Positions 47,701 to 58,900 of a DNA stretch of 64,000 bases are shown here, piece after piece. This DNA is from Macrothele yani (taxonomy: Eukaryota > Arthropoda > Arachnida > Araneae > Macrothelidae). Within the stretch, counting starts at the first letter, position 1. The number at the start of each line of letters is the position of its first letter. The notes under the pieces were generated by a model, which saw only the letters and a list, made by a program, of their open reading frames with translations, made no database searches and was not told the origin of the DNA. Position numbers and translations under genes: made by a program. The stretch is taken from NCBI GenBank assembly GCA_039090855.1, contig CM077034.1, positions 10,494,984 to 10,558,983 of the forward strand, given 5' to 3'.

Positions 47701-49224
47701 CAACAGCTATTATCCTCATAACTTAACTAAAAATGTTTCTATTGCGACAAAACTTTGGTATGTTGTTCCGGAGGTATACTGAACCAATTCCGTTTAACAT
47801 CATCGAAATGGGGTCAAAGGTCAGGACACAGGAGCGAGATTTATTCCACATGCTCATAACTTGAATAAAAATGCTTCTATTGCGACAAAACTTCAGTATG
47901 TTGTTCCGGAGGTATACTGAACCAATTCTGTTTAATATCATCGAAATGAGGTCAAAGTTCAGAACACAGGAGCGAGATTTATTCCACATGCTCATAACTT
48001 GATTAAAAATGCTTCTATTGCGACAAAACTTTAGTATGTTGTTCCGGAGGTATACTGAACCAATTCTGTTGAATATCATCGAAATGGGGTCAAAGATCAG
48101 GGCAGACGAGCGAGATTTATTCCACAGCCATTATCCTCATAACTTGAATAAAAATGCTTCTATTGCAACAAAACGTTTGTATGTTGTTCCGGAGGTATAC
48201 TGAACCAATTCTGTTTAATATCATCGAAATGGGGTCAAAGATCAGGGCAGACGAGCGAGATTTATTCCACAGCCATTATCCTCATAACTTGAATAAAAAT
48301 GCTTCTATTGCAACAAAACGTTTGTATGTTGTTCCGGAGGTATACTGAACCAATTCTGTTGAATATCATCGAAATGGGGTCAAAGATCAGGGCAGACGAG
48401 CGAGATTTATTCCACAGCCATTATCCTCATAACTTGAATAAAAATGCTTCTATTGCAACAAAACGTTTGTATGTTGTTCCGGAGGTATACTGAACCGATT
48501 CTGTTGAATATCTTCGAAATGGGGTAAAAGGTCAGGGCACAAGAGCGAGATTTATTTCACAGCCATTATCCTCATAACTTGATTACAAAAGTTTTTATTG
48601 CGACAAAACTTTAGTATGTTGTTCCTGAGGTATACGGAACCAATTCTGTTAAATATCATCGAAATGGGGTCAAAGGTGAGGACACAGGAGCGAAATTTAT
48701 TCCACAGCCATTATCCTCATAACTTGAATAAAAATGCTTCTATTGCAACAAAACGTTTGTATGTTGTTCCGGAGGTATACTGAACCAATTCTGTTGAATA
48801 TCATCGAAATGGGGTCAAAGATCAGGGCAGACGAGCGAGATTTATTCCACAGCCATTATCCTCATAACTTGAATAAAAATGCTTCTATTGCAACAAAACG
48901 TTTGTATGTTGTTCCGGAGGTATACTGAACCAATTCTGTTTAATATCATCGAAATGGGGTCAAAGGTCAGAGCACAGGAGCGAGATTTATTCCACAGCCA
49001 TTATCCTCATAACTTGAATAAAAATGCTTTTATTCCAACAAAACTTTTGTATGTTGTTCCGGAGGTATACGGAACCAATTCTGTTTAATATCATCGAAAT
49101 GGGGTCAAAGGTCAGGACACAGGAGCGAGATTTATTCCACAGCCATTATCCTCATAACTTGAGTAATGATTTCTAGTGTGTTGGAAAGCGTATCATAATC
49201 AATGCATTGCATGATTTTACGTAC
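38786..49224. mobile_element. S1-bearing dispersed element, copy 2 (10.4 kb)
   Basis: It has the same left flank as copy 1 (CCAACCGTAGGTTGAAGAAA, then ATATGCTCCAGCTTT) and the same right flank (TTGAGTAATGATTTCT ... AATCAATGCATTGCATGATT) enclosing S1 units. It differs by a (TCTA/TCTC)n stretch near 38840 and by a much longer satellite. It starts only ~50 bp after the exon b donor. No coding sequence. Confidence 0.7.
38880..49170. repeat. S1 satellite, ~145-bp unit, roughly 70 copies, with large internal duplications
   Basis: Units of ~145 bp and a shorter variant alternate (GCTCATAACTTGAATAAAAA against CTCATAACTTGACTAAAAAT types). Blocks are repeated at long range: the segment at 43444-44504 recurs 4279 bp later at 47723-48783, and 40099-40389 recurs 1423 bp later at 41522-41812. 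Subfamilies (ATTGCAACAAAACGTTTG in 44000-44770 and 48150-48910) mark the duplicated blocks. It shows layered amplification, not a single expansion. Confidence 0.92.
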
Positions 49225-49309
49225 CTGTTTTTGAGTATTGAAAGGGTGAAACCTATTGAAATTCAGTGTCGAATATAGCTGCACAATACTAATTAATGCA
49301 TGTCTGACC

Positions 49310-49836
49310 CTCCAGCAAGGGTACGAAGGGATTAGGAAGTTCCGAAACGGCGTGAATTCTGTGACAGATTCTCCTCAATTGGGTGAGGTACAAAGACTAT
49401 TAACAGAACAGTTCGTTACAGCAGTTTAAGGTGTTGTGATGGAAAACCACAGAGTGACGGTGGACGAAATTTCCGCACTTTTCAACATCACCCATGATGT
49501 GCTCCCGTTGAACAGTGACCCGAACTGGTGGGCAAGTAGATCCTACAGCGTGATATCGCCCCCCCCTCATGTGGCTACTTGTGTTCAACAGTTTCTTACG
49601 AAATGCAATATTGAAATCATGCCTACCGTCCTGATCTCGCCCCCGTGCGATTGCTGGTTGTTTCCAAGACAGAAGGAGAAGTTCCGTGGCGCAACGTTCA
49701 ACACAGATGCTGACGTTATTCAAGCTTAAAGAACAGAATATATCGTTCAGTCCACTCTTCAAAGCCTTCGCCACATGCTTTGAAAAGCGGACTGAACGAC
49801 GGGACCGATGGAAGATTCTTCTGAGAAAGAATAACG
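49310..49836 (+). pseudogene. Mariner-like transposase remnant with large internal deletion
   Basis: Frames read FRNGVNSVTDSPQLG and MENHRVTVDEISALFNITHD (the N-terminal paired/helix-turn-helix region). They jump directly to HVATCVQQFLTKCNIEIMP, SPPCDCWLFPRQKEKFRGAT, FNTDADVIQA and KRTERRDRWK, the part following the second catalytic residue. The central catalytic core is missing, and the usual PYSPDLAPCDFW context is damaged. It is a different mariner lineage from S3. Terminal repeats are not identified. Confidence 0.82.
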
Positions 49837-49874
49837 TATACACTGAAGTGCCAGAAAAACACGTACAGACGAGC

Positions 49875-50259
49875 TTATGCAAAATACATAGCAACTTCAC
49901 CTATGCGCGTACTCGGTTGCGTCCGCCAGTGCGTATATAAAGCGATAGACATCCTTGCCAGCTGTCAGAGCTGTTTTCGGCACGAGAATGACAAGTAATA
50001 ACGATTTAAGCGATTTTCAACGCGGTGTCGTAGTTGGCGCTCGTGAGATGGGCCATAGTATTTCGGAGGTGCAAAATACATAGCAACGTCACCAATGCGC
50101 GTACTCGGTTGCATCCGCCAGTGCGTATATAAAGCGATAGACATCCTTGCCAGCTGTCAGAGCTGTTTTCGGCACGAGAATGACAAGTAATAACGATTTA
50201 AGCGATTTTCAACGCGGTGTCATAGTTGGCGCTCGTGAGATGGGCCATAGTATTTCGGA
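49875..50259 (+). repeat. 192-bp direct duplication at the 5' end of TcF
   Basis: The block GCAAAATACATAGCAAC ... ATAGTATTTCGGAGGT, including the transposase start codon and first ~25 codons, occurs twice with a 192-bp offset (GCCAGTGCGTATATAAAGCG at 49925 and 50117). The repeated segment also duplicates a TATATAAA promoter-like sequence. Confidence 0.88.
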
Positions 50260-51120
50260 GGTAGAAACGAAGTTCGGGTTTTCACGGACGACAATTGCAA
50301 GGGTGTACCGTGACTACAAGGATTCCGGCAAAATCTCCAACCTACGATACCAGTGTGGCCGTTAAGAGACATTGGGTGAACATGACCATCGTCGGCTGTC
50401 AAGAATCGTTTCACGCAACACTCTCGCAGGTAGCATCGGAATTCCATGCTGGAGCCTCAACAAGCATCAGCGTCCGGACTGTGCAACGTACCCTGCACGA
50501 TATGGGCCTTGGGAGCCGACGCCCAACTCGAGTCCCCTTGATGGGTGCACGACACAGAGCTATGCGCCTCGCTTGGGCACGGGAACACCGCCACTGGACA
50601 CTTGATGACTGGAAACAAGTAGCCTGGTCTGACGAGTCGCGTTTCCAACTGTATCGGGCAGATGGAAGGATTCGTGTGTGGCGCAAACCCCTATGAAGCC
50701 ATGGATCCCGCCTGTCAACAGGGAACTGTACCGGTTGGTTGGGGTCCGTAATGGTATGAGGTGTGTTTAGCTGGACTCCACTGGGACCCCTGGTAGGTCT
50801 ACAAACGTCTGTGACCGGCCAACGCTATGTGCGCATCCTTTCTGACGAGGTACACACGTTCATGTCCTGCATTCATGCTGATGGGTTGGGACTGTCCCAA
50901 CAGGACAACACAAGTGCCGGGACGCCTCATTATTGGTAAAAGGAGCATTCATCTGAGTTTGTGGTGTTGCCATTCCCACCCAAGACCCCAGATTTGAACG
51001 TGATAGAACACATTTGGGATGCCATGCAGCGCGCTATCGAACACAGGAATCCGAGACCTTCGAATACACCCGAATTGTGGAACGCTCTGCAGGAAGTATG
51101 TTATGCATTGCCTACAGCAT
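50180..51120 (+). pseudogene. Tc1-like transposase, TcF family, broken
   Basis: From ATG 50180 the frame reads MTSNNDLSDFQRGVIVGARE, then SISEVETKFGFSRTTIARVY, and stops after ~61 codons. Other frames continue with SIGIP/AGASTSISVRTVQRTL, GSRRPTRVPLMGARHRAMRL, AWSDESRFQLYRADGRIRVW, QQDN and PDLNVIEHIWDAMQRAIEHR. All three catalytic positions are recognisable, but at least two frameshifts and a stop separate them. It is related to TcE (shared RPTRVPL and RIRVWRKP). Confidence 0.85.
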
Positions 51121-51268
51121 AAACTGAAGAGCAACTGAATTAGCGACAGCTGGCGTTATGCAAATGTGGCGCTGTGGGCGGCCCCGTAACCGGAAACGAC
51201 ATGACGTATGCAGCGATCCGACAATATAAGGAGTGATGCGACGGGAATCAGTAAGAGTCGGACGCAGT

Positions 51269-52282
51269 ATGGGTAAGACGAAGGATCTAAGCGCATTTGA
51301 TCGTGGGCAAATTGTCGAGGCCCGACGAATGGGTCAGTCCATCTCGGAAGTCGTGCAGGCACTGGGATTTTCACGAGCCACTGTGTCACGGGTGCACCGT
51401 GCGTACATCGAATCCGGTAAAACCATCCCTGCAAGGGCCAACTGCCCAGGACAACTGCGTGTGTATGAGCGGGGTTATCGTCGGCTAGCTCGCATTGTAA
51501 CAGCGGATAGACGGGCCACAGTGCAAGAAATCACTCGGCAATTTAACTCTGGTGCACAAAAACGTGTAAGCAGCCACACCATCCAGAACCATCTCCTCGC
51601 TATGGGGTACAGAAGCCATCGTCCCACGAGGGTACCGCTGCTGACCGCACATCACAGGGTGCAAAGATTAGCATGGGCGCGGGAACATCGCCACTGGACC
51701 CTAGACATGTGGGAAAATGTTTCCTGGACTGATGAGTCGAGATTCACGTTGGTACATGCGGATGGCAGGATACGAGTACGGCGCAAACCACATGAAGCCA
51801 TGGATCCTTCTTGCCAGCAGGGTACTCTTCAAGCTGGTGGGGGTGGCATTCTAGTCTGGGGACTGTTTACGTGGACTGAAATGGGACCCCTGGTACGTGT
51901 GACATCGTCCCTCACAGGTCAACGTTACCGGGATATCCTGGACGACCATTTGCTCCCGTTTGTGCGTCTTCAACATCCCACTGGGGACCTCATCCTGCAA
52001 CAAGACAATGCAGCTCCCGAATTGTATCCGAATGGTTGGATGAACACTCTACCGACTTGACCTCGCTTCCTTGGCCAGCTAGGTCACCTGACCTCAATCG
52101 GGCACATGTGTGATGCCATCGAGAGAGATGACCCACCTCGATCAAATCTTCGTGAACTGTGGGAGCTTGTTGAGGGGTCGTGGATCCGCATGGCTTCCCA
52201 AGGCTTCCGGTGTCTTGTCGAGTCCATGCCGAGACGAATCTCCGCCGTCATTAGGGCGAAAGGTGGTGCTACACGTTGCTAG
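51269..52282 (+). pseudogene. Tc1-like transposase, TcE family, broken near third catalytic motif
   Basis: From MGKTKDLSAFDRGQIVEARR the frame is open through both DNA-binding segments (ALGFSRATVSRVHRAYIESG; RVSSHTIQNHLLAMGYRSHR), the first catalytic motif WTDESRFTLVHADGR and the second QQDNAAP. It then shifts frame. The PARSPDLN segment appears in another frame and the DAIERDD and LRELWELV segments in a third. The LNPIEHLWD motif is shortened (AATCGGGCACATG) in a way partly shared with TcE-2. The tail ends VIRAKGGATRC-stop at 52282. Confidence 0.88.
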
Positions 52283-53376
52283 ACAGGTATCTCTAATTCA
52301 GTTGCTCTTCAGTGTACATCAAATCTTCGTGAACTGTGGGAGCTTGTTCATGGGTCGTGGATCCGTATGGCTTCCCAACGCTTCCGGTGGCTTGTCGAGT
52401 CCATGCCGAGACGAATCTCCGCCGTCATTAGGGCGAAAGGTGGTGCTACACGTTGCTAGACAGGTATCTCTAATTCAGTTGCTCTTCAGTGTACATCAAA
52501 TCTTCGTGAACTGTGGGAGCTTGTTCATGGGTCGTGGATCCGTATGGCTTCCCAACGCTTCCGGTGGCTTGTCGAGTCCATGCCGAGACGAATCGCCGCC
52601 GTCATCAGGGCGAAAGGTGGTGCTACACGTTAGTAGACAGGTATCTCGAATTCAATTGCTCTTCAGTGTACATCAAATCTTCGTGAACTGTGGGAGCTTG
52701 TTCAGGGGTCGTGGATCCGTATGGCTTCCCAACGCTTCCGGTGTCTTGTCGAGTCCATGCCGAGACGAATCTCCGCCGTCATTAGGGCGAAAGGTGGTGC
52801 TACACGTTGCTAGACAGGTATCTCTAATTCAGTTGCTCTTCAGTGTACATCAAATCTTCGTGAACTGTGGGAGCTTGTTCATGGGTCGTGGATCCGTATG
52901 GCTTCCCAACGCTTCCGGTGGCTTGTCGAGTCCATGCCGAGACGAATCGCCGCCGTCATCAGGGCGAAAGGTGGTGCTACACGTTAGTAGACAGGTATCT
53001 CGAATTCAATGGTTCTTCAGTGTACATCAAATCTTCGTGAACTGTGGGAGCTTGTTCAGGGGTCGTGGATCCGTATGGCTTCCCAACGCTTCCGGTGTCT
53101 TGTCGAGTCCATGCCGAGACGAATCGCCGCCGTCATCAGGGCGAAAGGTGGTGCTACACGTTAGTAGACAGGTATCTCGAATTCAATTGCTCTTCAGTGT
53201 ACATCAAATCTTCGTGAACTGTGGGAGCTTGTTCAGGGGTCGTGGATCCGTATGGCTTCCCAACGCTTCCGGTGTCTTGTCGAGTCCATGCCGAGACGAA
53301 TCTCCGCCGTCATTAGGGCGAAAGGTGGTGCTACACGTTGCTAGACAGGTATCTCTAATTCAGTTGCTCTTCAGTG
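52141..53376 (+). repeat. 177-bp array inside TcE-1, 7 units
   Basis: Unit starts (ATCAAATCTTCGTGAACTGT) are at 52141, 52318, 52495, 52672, 52849, 53026 and 53203. Each unit holds the last ~47 codons of the transposase, a short 3' flank, the complete 3' terminal repeat (GCTCTTCAGTG) and the TA, then one C before the next unit. The two variants (GTTGCTAGACAGG, GTTAGTAGACAGG) alternate in blocks. Because 177 is 59 codons, a spurious 425-codon frame spans the array. Confidence 0.95.
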
Positions 53377-53464
53377 TATACAGATGAATGATACACATGA
53401 TTACAAAAACAGAGCTGCAGGACAATTACAGAGGGTTTTGTGGCAAGCAGTCCGGTCATCTTCA
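53377..53464. other. Short spacer between TcE-1 and TcG
   Basis: Contains TACAGATGAATGATACACAT and AT-rich sequence. It may be the 3' flank of TcG, but I could not define a TcG terminal repeat. No gene is seen. Confidence 0.4.
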
Positions 53465-54459
53465 TTAGCGCGTCGCACCGCCTCGTGCGGCGATACATAC
53501 TGCAGTACGGTCCGGCATGGAGGTGAACAGACGCCTGATGTTGTCTTGCGGCCGACTGGCCCGCACGTGTTGGACGGTGTGCTCCAAGTCCCGGATAGTG
53601 CGGCACGGTGGCAACCGGCGTTTCAACTGGTCCCACACATGCTTGATAGGGGACATGTCCGGGCAGCGGGCAAGCCATGGAAGTGTCTGGACATGAGATA
53701 GTCTATCCTGGGCAACCATAGCTGTGTTCGGGCGGGCATTATCCTGCTGGTATAGGGCACCTGGAATTCCGGCCAGCACATGGGGCTGTAGGATCTCATC
53801 CACATACCAATTGCCCGTCAACGATTCACGTACCATTACAAGAGCTGATCGGTTATCATAGACAATGGCTCCCCAGACCATAACACCTGCAGTGGGGGAG
53901 GTGTGGCGCTCGATAGCGAGGTTGGGATTGCGCCATCGACGCGGGGACGTCCACACATGGACACGATTATCATCTGTCCCTACAACAAAGCGGGACTCAT
54001 CGCTAAACACCACACGTCGCCAGCCTGTGGCGTTCCACGTCACTCTGGCCTGGCGCAACTGCACAAGGAGCTGGCGATGTTCCGGTGTTAGTCGTAGCAT
54101 ATGTAAGGGGCGCTGGGGTCACAGATTGGCTGCCGAGAGGCGTCGGGAAAGGTTTCGTGGGCACACAGGTGCCGCTATATTTGCCCGTTTAATGGACCGA
54201 GTGGATCCGTTCGTGCCTGGCGCACGATCCTTCGATCCTCTCTACCGGTAGTCCTCCTGGTCTGTCCGGATCTGCACCGCCATGTGGCAGTGTCGTCACG
54301 TGACCACTGCTCCCAACACAGTCGTACGGTATGGTCAAAACGATTCACGTGGCGGTCTATACGGCACGCCGACCACTCTGCGATATTCATCCCGATAATC
54401 AGGCCTCTCTCAAAGTCCGTAAGTTGCGTAAATCGACGTCTCTGGTGTCTAACCGGCAT
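53465..54459 (-). pseudogene. Tc1-like transposase, TcG family, frameshifted, catalytic E-to-K
   Basis: The N-terminal frame starts at 54459 (MPVRHQRRRFTQLTDFERGL) and reads through RSGQTRRTTGREDRRIVRQA before losing frame near 54180. The second frame, from ~54100, reads MLRLTPEHRQLLVQLRQARV, FSDESRFVVGTDDNRV, QQDNARPNT and RCPDMSPIKHVWDQLKRRLP, and ends IAARGGATR. In the third motif Lys replaces the catalytic Glu (PIKH against PIEH). With the frameshift, this copy is dead. Confidence 0.88.
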
Positions 54460-54742
54460 TCTTGTCACCCTGTACTCTTGCTTGCGTCGACCGGTGCTTT
54501 TCGCTTTCTTGGGGCATCGACTGCACGCCGGTTTATAAGGCTGTCGGTTCGTGATTGCAGCGCCACCACAGGGTGTGCGGTCATGCGCTCTCGCACCAAA
54601 CATGGATCATTTGCATACCAGCACACACTCTCGCTATTTGCAAAGTTTCGCAGTGGTAGCATGTTTTCTTCAAGGTGCGCAAATTTCATTGCCGTCTTTG
54701 CAGTTTGAACTTCAGGTTCACCGAAGTTTTACTAAATGTAAA
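54460..54742. other. 5' flank of TcG and spacer before TcA-3
   Basis: This stretch lies upstream of the TcG transposase start and presumably includes its 5' untranslated part; I did not find a clear terminal repeat. It ends at the TA (54743-54744) used by TcA-3. No other gene is seen. Confidence 0.45.
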
Positions 54743-54986
54743 TACACTGGCAAGAAGTGAAAAAGAACACCAAGAAGGAATTGGCGGACGATCATGAAAT
54801 TTACATATGATAATGGGGTCGAGTTTACGTAGGTGTGATGTTCATTTTGAGACCAACCGGTGAGCGCTTACGCCACAGCACGGCATAATATGCAAATTAT
54901 CGTCGATGGTATTTAAGGAGTACGGCGAAGTGAATGTAATCAGTCGTCGGCGTACGGACACGTGCGAAGACCCTGAAGAAGCTGCA

Positions 54987-55998
54987 ATGCCTGAACATGG
55001 AAGACGTGTATGATTTCAGCAGTTATCGGACTTTGAGCGAGGTCGCTTAATCGGACTCCGCGAGGCCGGGTGGTCGTATCGTCGTATTGCGGAGCGAATT
55101 GAACGGGAAGTACGGTGGTGGTACGATGGTGGCGTAGATGGTCCGAGAAACATTCCCACACGAGAAGACGTGGAACCGGGAGTCACAGACAGACTGATGA
55201 GCGGACCGATCGACGCATTAGAAGAGCGGCGTTGTCAAGCAGAACATCCAATGCGACGCAAATCCGAGCTGCCGTTGCACCTGAGGTGACTGTGCGAACA
55301 ATCCGCAACCGTCTACTGGATGCAGGACTACTTGCAAATGTGCCTCTGGCATGTGTATCTCTGACTCCAGCCCACCGTCAGGAACGGCTGCAGTGATGTC
55401 GCCAACGTCTGCACTAGAGAACGCAATGGCGATCTGTCGTGTTCAGCGATGAAAGCAGATTCTGCTTGGGAGCCTCCGATGGCCGTATGCGTGTTCGCAG
55501 ATGCACAGGGGAGCGTCTCCACCCTCCTTGCATCCGCCAGCGACACACTGGGCCTACACCTGGTCTCCTGGTGTGGGGAGCGATCAGCTATCACTCCCGT
55601 AAACAACTAGTGTTTGTACCGGGTACGTTAAACAACACCTCCTGCATCAACAACATCATTCAGCGCGTTGTTGTGCCATTTGTAAGGTCTGTCCATCGTG
55701 GTGTTTTCCAGCAGGATAACGCACGTCCACACACGGCCGTGCAACGCAACATGCACTTCAGGGTGTGAGACAACTTCCATGGCCACCGGATTTGTCCCCC
55801 ATTGAGCACGTGTGGGATTTTATGGGACAACGACTTATCCGGTCTCCGCGGCCAGCCACGACCATCCCCGATTTAGGCGTCCAGGTTGAGGATGCTTGGA
55901 ACTCAATACCCCAAACTTACATCCAACATCTGTACGACAGACTCCATGCCAGAATTGCACAGTGTGACGCAGTTCATGGCGGTTCAACCTCGTACTAA
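54987..55998 (+). pseudogene. Tc1-like transposase, TcA family, heavily broken
   Basis: The start region reads MPEHGRRV-stop-FQQLSDFERG. Further lesions include a lost base in the EVSVVVRWW region, a TGA in place of the Trp of LQWCRQ at ~55395, and a frameshift after QQDNARPHT at ~55740. The final frame (RQLPWPPDLSPIEHVWDFMG) is open through the natural C-terminus, LYDRLHARIAQCDAVHGGST-SY-stop at 55998. This copy gives the intact C-terminal sequence that the array repeats. Confidence 0.9.
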
Positions 55999-58900
55999 CC
56001 ATGTTACATGGAAATGTTATTTTTCAGTTTACCAGCAAATACAGCTGTATTTTGCCATAATGTTTTGATCACGTTATCCTCTGTATTCCGTTATGTATAA
56101 ATTTCGTTGGTATCAGACGTCTCCTTCTTGGTGTTCTTTTTTCACTTTCTAGCCACAACCATCCCCGATTGAGGCGTCCAGGTTGAGGATGCTTGGAACT
56201 CAATACCCCAAACTTACATCCAACATCTGTACGACAGACTCCATGCCAGAATTGCACAGTGTGACGCAGTTCATGGCGGTTCAACCTCGTACTAACCATG
56301 TTACATGGAAATGTTATTTTTCAGTTTAGCAGCAAATACAGCTGTATTTTGCCATAATGTTTTGATCACGTTATCCCCTGTATTCCGTTATGTATAAATT
56401 TCGTTGGTATCAGACGTCTCCTTCTTGGTGTTCTTTTTTCGCTTTCCAGCCACGACCATCCCCGATTGAGGCGTCCAGGTTGAGGATGCTTGGAACTCAA
56501 TACCCCAAACTTACATCCAACATCTGTACGACAGACTCCATGCCAGAATTGCACAGTGTGACGCAGTTCATGGCGGTTCAACCTCGTACTAACCATGTTA
56601 CATGGAAATGTTATTTTTCAGTTTACCAGCAAATACAGCTGTATTTTGCCATAATGTTTTGATCACGTTATCCTCTGTATTCCGTTATGTATAAATTTCG
56701 TTGGTATCAGACGTCTCCTTCTTGGTGTTCTTTTTTCACTTTCCAGCCACGACCATCCCCGTTTTACGCGTCCAGGTTGAGGATGCTTGGAACTCAATAC
56801 CCCAAACTTACATCCAACATCTGTACGACAGACTCCATGCCAGAATTGCACAGTGTGACGCAGTTCATGGCGGTTCAACCTCGTACTAACCATGTTACAT
56901 GGAAATGTTATTTTTCAGTTTACCAGCAAATACAGCTGTATTTTGCCATAATGTTTTGATCACGTTATCCTCTGTATTCCGTTATGTATAAATTTCGTTG
57001 GTATCAGACGTCTTCTTGTTGGTGTTCTTTTTTCACTTTCCAGCCACGACCATCCCCGATTGAGGCGTCCAGGTTGAGGATGCTTGGAACTCAATACCCC
57101 AAACTTACATCCAACATCTGTACGACAGACTCCATGCCAGAATTGCACAGTGTGACGCAGTTCATGGCGGTTCAACCTCGTACTAACCATGTTACATGGA
57201 AATGTTATTTTTCAGTTTACCAGCAAATACAGCTGTATTTTGCCATAATGTTTTGATCACGTTATCCTCTGTATTCCGTTATGTATAAATTTCGTTGGTA
57301 TCAGACGTCTTCTTGTTGGTGTTCTTTTTTCACTTTCCAGCCACGACCATCCGCGATTGAGGCGTCCAGGTTGAGGATGCTTTGAACTCAATACCCCAAA
57401 CTTACATCCAACATCTGTACGACAGACTCCATGCCAGAATTGCACAGTGTGACGCAGTTCATGGCGGTTCAACCTCGTACTAACCATGTTACATGGAAAT
57501 GTTATTTTTCAGTTTACCAGCAAATACAGCTGTATTTTGCCATAATGTTTTGATCACGTTATCCTCTGTATTCCGTTATTATGCTGTATAAATTTCGTTG
57601 GTATCAGACGTCTCCTTCTTGGTGTTCTTTTTTCACTTTCTAGCCACGACCATCCCCGATTGAGGCGTCCAGGTTGAGGATGCTTGGAAGTCAATACCCC
57701 AAACTTACATCCAACATCTGTACGACAGACTCCATGCCAGAATTGCACAGTGTGACGCAGTTCATGGCGGTTCAACCTCGTACTAACCATGTTACATGGA
57801 AATGTTATTTTTCAGTTTACCAGCAAATACAGCTGTATTTTGCCATAATGTTTTGATCACGTTATCCTCTGTATTCCGTTATGTATAAATTTCGTTGGTA
57901 TCAGACGTCTCCTTCTTGGTGTTCTTTTTTCACTTTCCAGCCACGACCATCCCCGATTGAGGCGTCCAGGTTGAGGATGCTTGGAACTCAATACCCCAAA
58001 CTTACATCCAACATCTGTACGACAGACTCCATGCCAGAATTGCACAGTGTGACGCAGTTCATGGCGGTTCAACCTCGTACTAACCATGTTACATGGAAAT
58101 GTTATTTTTCAGTTTACCAGCAAATACAGCTGTATTTTGCCATAATGTTTTGATCACGTTATCCTCTGTATTCCGTTATGTATAAATTTCGTTGGTATCA
58201 GACGTCTTCTTGTTGGTGTTCTTTTTTCACTTTCCAGCCACGACCATCCGCGATTGAGGCGTCCAGGTTGAGGATGCTTTGAACTCAATACCCCAAACTT
58301 ACATCCAACATCTGTACGACAGACTCCATGCCAGAATTGCACAGTGTGACGCAGTTCATGGCGGTTCAACCTCGTACTAACCATGTTACATGGAAATGTT
58401 ATTTTTCAGTTTACCAGCAAATACAGCTGTATTTTGCCATAATGTTTTGATCACGTTATCCTCTGTATTCCGTTATTATGCTGTATAAATTTCGTTGGTA
58501 TCAGACGTCTCCTTCTTGGTGTTCTTTTTTCACTTTCTAGCCACGACCATCCCCGATTGAGGCGTCCAGGTTGAGGATGCTTGGAAGTCAATACCCCAAA
58601 CTTACATCCAACATCTGTACGACAGACTCCATGCCAGAATTGCACAGTGTGACGCAGTTCATGGCGGTTCAACCTCGTACTAACCATGTTACATGGAAAT
58701 GTTATTTTTCAGTTTACCAGCAAATACAGCTGTATTTTGCCATAATGTTTTGATCACGTTATCCTCTGTATTCCGTTATGTATAAATTTCGTTGGTATCA
58801 GACGTCTCCTTCTTGGTGTTCTTTTTTCACTTTCCAGCCACGACCATCCCCGATTGAGGCGTCCAGGTTGAGGATGCTTGGAACTCAATACCCCAAACTT

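Larger units (their letters stand above)
49841..51121 (+). mobile_element. TcF, Tc1-like transposon, 3' end abutting TcE-1
   Basis: The left end is TA then CACTGAAGTGCCAGAAAAAC at 49841. The element contains a 5' duplication and a broken transposase whose C-terminal coding region runs directly into the 5' end of TcE-1 at 51122. No TcF 3' terminal repeat is seen beyond TcE-1, so the right end was lost. Confidence 0.78.
51122..53376 (+). mobile_element. TcE-1, Tc1-like transposon with 177-bp 3' array
   Basis: The 5' end is TA then AACTGAAGAGCAACTGAATT (first base changed from the consensus C) at 51122. The 3' end is TTCAGTTGCTCTTCAGTG at 53376 followed by TA. Between them are a broken transposase and seven tandem copies of its 3' end. 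It has inserted at the C-terminal end of the TcF gene. Confidence 0.88.

Noticed and set aside
49400..49900. 166-codon minus-strand frame
   Set aside because: It is the antisense of the mariner remnant, whose plus-strand motifs are recognisable, and it has no recognisable domain itself.
52110..53387. 425-codon open frame across the TcE-1 array
   Set aside because: 177 bp is 59 codons, so one stop-free frame repeats through the array. It is not the transposase frame and includes terminal-repeat DNA.
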